DNA of 20,125 bases from Chromera velia (Eukaryota > Sar > Chromeraceae), in contig JAHBMJ010002096.1 of NCBI GenBank assembly GCA_018398765.1, positions 2,501 to 22,625 of the forward strand, in the 5' to 3' direction. Below, piece after piece: positions 18,541 to 20,125 of the stretch. The notes below the pieces were generated by a model. The model did not search any database and was not told where the DNA came from. It saw only the letters and a list, made by a program, of their open reading frames with translations. Positions within the stretch are counted from its first letter, which is position 1, and each line of letters starts with the position of its first letter. The position numbers and the translations under genes were made by a program.

Positions 18541-18674
18541 TTGAAGTTTTGATGAAAGACTACTCTGCGTCTCTGAAAGCTTCAAAACGGAATACCAAGC
18601 ATCAAGATTCTAATTGGAATTACCGGGCTTGAACAGAGATCATTATGAGATCATTTCTTGGCATGTAATGCCGC

Positions 18675-18948
18675 ATGTTCAAGTTCCAGAACGGAGCTTT
18701 CGCAGGTACCTTTGATTTGCCGATTCGGCGTTCCGGATTGACGTTTTCCCCCGCTGCATGCAGAGGACGAAAAGCGAAAAGCAAACGCTGAGAGGCATGC
18801 AAAGCAGATAGACCGCAACGTCACAGTCAAAGTTCCGGCTGACCTCCCATTCGTAGCTTCGAATTGCGTCATGGACCTCGTCAGAGAATTTATCGGTCCA
18901 TCGCTGCGTGAGGCCAGGCAGAATTTACGCCACGACACCAACGTCTGA
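18675..18948 (+). CDS. Candidate small two-exon gene, 71 residues, unrecognised
   Basis: ATG at 18675-18677 starts MFKFQNGAFA; a CAG|GTACCT donor (18706) and GCATGCAG acceptor (18763) bound a 58-nt intron with a TTTTCCCCC tract. Exon 2 (18764..18948) continues in phase: EDEKRKANAERHAKQIDR, then NVTVKVPADLPFVASNCVMD, then LVREFIGPSLREARQNL, ending TGA at 18946-18948. The composition is natural, with a charged N-terminal helix followed by a mixed segment. Against it: C at -3 of the ATG, and a second plus-strand frame across 18860-19027 is also coding-like (TPTSEEKTFTQTQNRLFEAL), so the C-terminus could be spliced differently. No family recognised. Confidence 0.35.
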
Positions 18949-18959
18949 AGAAAAGACTT

Positions 18960-19528
18960 TCACACAAACACAAAACCGACTGTTTGAAGCTCTTGCTGCA
19001 ATTGATGATCCTCATATGGGTTATTGAATGGGCGTTCAGCATCTTCAACGTCGCCGTCAACCCCGGCTTCTGGATGCGCACAACCAAAGGATGCATTTGC
19101 ACAATGAGGAGATCAAGCGATTTCGCGCCACACGCTCCGCTGACCACCAGAGTCTACGTTCATCTGGTCGGTATTGACGACAGCTTTGCCGTTCTCTGCG
19201 ATGCAAATCACATTCAAAGCGGCAGCCCTACGTGCGAAGCTTCCTTCAATAGCTTGCTGTACAGCATGCAATGAATGTTCGCTTACTCTCCCAATGAATG
19301 TCGACCTCCAGTTCTGTGAAGACTCGGGAAGCCTTCTGCAAGCTCACATTGAAGGCGATAGGGTCGTGTCCCTGGAACTTTTCTGCCTCAGGCGCAGTAA
19401 AACGGATTCCCAATGGTTACCTCAGGCGCAGTTTCAGCTTTGTGGAACGCTTGAGCAACTGGAGCCAATCGGGCCCCGCATTGCACAGCGATCAACAGTG
19501 TTGTGAGGCAGACGAAACGTAACAACAT
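18960..19528 (-). CDS. Candidate secreted protein, four exons with very short introns, unrecognised
   Basis: Minus-strand exons 19421..19528, 19306..19386, 19145..19256 and 18960..19069 join in phase (0,0,1) to 136 residues. The start MLLRFVCLTTLLIAVQCGAR is signal-peptide-like, and the ATG has a GCC context. Later parts read KFQGHDPIAFNVSLQKASRV, EGSFARRAAALNVICIAENG and DVEDAERPFNNPYEDHQLQQ, ending TGA at 18960-18962. Introns would be only 34, 49 and 75 nt. The first is bounded by a 13-bp direct repeat, and a 10-bp direct repeat lies across the second. Alternative splice choices (for example donor AAT|GTGAGC or acceptor TTGCAG near 19336) give more usual 85-93-nt introns with a shorter protein. 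A 110-codon plus-strand frame (19174-19506) overlaps and competes. If real, it converges with the 18675-18948 gene, with 11 bp between stops. Confidence 0.35.
19269..19301. repeat. 10-bp direct repeat CAATGAATGT, offset 23 bp
   Basis: CAATGAATGT occurs at 19269-19278 and again at 19292-19301 with 13 bp between. It lies over the second candidate mini-intron of the minus-strand gene. Confidence 0.97.
19386..19432. repeat. 13-bp direct repeat CCTCAGGCGCAGT, offset 34 bp
   Basis: CCTCAGGCGCAGT occurs at 19386-19398 and 19420-19432. On the minus strand, removing one repeat copy plus the 21-bp spacer restores an open frame (…AETAPE + AEKFQG…), whereas retaining it gives an immediate TGA. Confidence 0.97.
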
Positions 19529-19709
19529 GGCTCTAAAGCTTCGGGGAGCAGAATCACCTCCAGCTTTCAATCAGAGGATCGTTGAATACTTCGATCCTCG
19601 CTGGCAGCGACCTTCGTTGAAGTGCCAAGGAAGGTTCCTCCAATCCTTCGACACTCATGCCGACCTTGACACGGCAATATCAATATCGACGCAACACTCA
19701 TGCAGTTGA
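19527..19709 (+). CDS. Candidate 60-residue plus-strand open frame
   Basis: ATG at 19527-19529 sits in a strong context (AACATGG) and opens MALKLRGAESPPAFNQRIVE, then YFDPRWQRPSLK and further mixed sequence to TGA at 19707-19709. The composition is protein-like, but the frame is short, unrecognised and starts on the same CATG as the opposing minus-strand candidate. It may be only an open stretch. Confidence 0.2.
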   Translation: MALKLRGAESPPAFNQRIVEYFDPRWQRPSLKCQGRFLQSFDTHADLDTAISISTQHSCS

Positions 19710-19756
19710 TCTAACACCGACAGCTGAGGCACGATTGAACAATGTATTCGAGATAG

Positions 19757-19894
19757 GTGTTTGATGGTGTTGCAAGATTTTGCAAGGTGTTGAGAAATCG
19801 CGAAAAGGTGGGTGTTGCATTGAATGTGTTGCATGCGTACGATGCGTTGTGATGTGTTGCAATGTGTTGCGCATGAATGCGTGCACTGTTGCGC
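19757..19894. repeat. Degenerate TGTTGC(A) repeat tract
   Basis: At least six GTGTTG/TGTTGC units with variable spacing (GTGTTGCAAG, GTGTTGAGA, GTGTTGCATT, GTGTTGCATG, GTGTTGCAATGTGTTGCGC). It is a decayed short tandem repeat with no coding value. From here to the window end (19895-20125) I see unique sequence with no supported gene. Confidence 0.8.
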
Positions 19895-20125
19895 CATGTA
19901 CCATATATTTCATCACACTTTGCCCACTTTGAACTTTCTATACAAAAACTAGCCTTGGGGGGGTACTTCCGGCTGACCATTCATAGGCTGTGCGGCCCGG
20001 ACGTTCATGGCAGAGCACGCATACTAGGCGGCACACTGCAGCTTCTTTGCACATAGCGTCAAATCGGCTCTGCCACTGTGGCTGGGGAATAGAGACTAGG
20101 TCCAATTTGCATAGTCGGTGGGGGT

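Overview
The window looks like nuclear DNA of a protist with spliced genes. Introns are GT-AG and mostly about 75-500 nt, AATAAA follows the one clear 3' gene end, and mixed-GC unique sequence is broken by very long CA/TG, GA/TC and CAGA microsatellites. There is no operon structure and no bacterial signal. Composition and style remind me of a chromerid or other alveolate, but this is an impression; only one gene here (RLP24) belongs to a family I recognise, and it is universal in eukaryotes.

Layout. 1-1486: minus-strand coding-like segments of one or more genes running off the left edge; several exons are believable one by one but not all phases join. 1688-3202: a small minus-strand gene of at least three exons whose largest intron is filled by a CA/GA microsatellite. 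3203-4130: nothing convincing. 4131-4500: AT-rich island. 4510-7100: a repeat field of CAGA microsatellites, a roughly 435-bp tandem segmental duplication (4560-4998 and 5181-5611) and more diverged relatives; one exon-like piece lies at 5617-5732. 7142-7823: RLP24, the 60S ribosome-biogenesis factor, two exons on the minus strand. 8590-17827: one large plus-strand gene, modelled here as eight exons with every phase matching, giving a 2118-residue protein that is largely low-complexity and that I cannot assign to a family. Its third intron (9186-10561) carries three CA-then-GA microsatellite blocks. 17940-18540: a second AT-rich island. 18600-19710: unique sequence with coding-like segments on both strands, including a possible secreted minus-strand protein whose shortest introns coincide with short direct repeats. 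19757-19894: a degenerate TGTTGC repeat.

Functionally, RLP24 and the large gene are divergently transcribed from a shared 766-bp interval (7824-8589), which could hold a bidirectional promoter. Nothing else links the genes. The features of most interest are the large unassigned protein, the strand-polarised microsatellites inside introns, the CAGA-associated repeat family with its duplicated block, and the direct-repeat-flanked mini-introns near the right end. Exon boundaries were inferred by eye from reading frame, splice signals and phase; none has transcript support.
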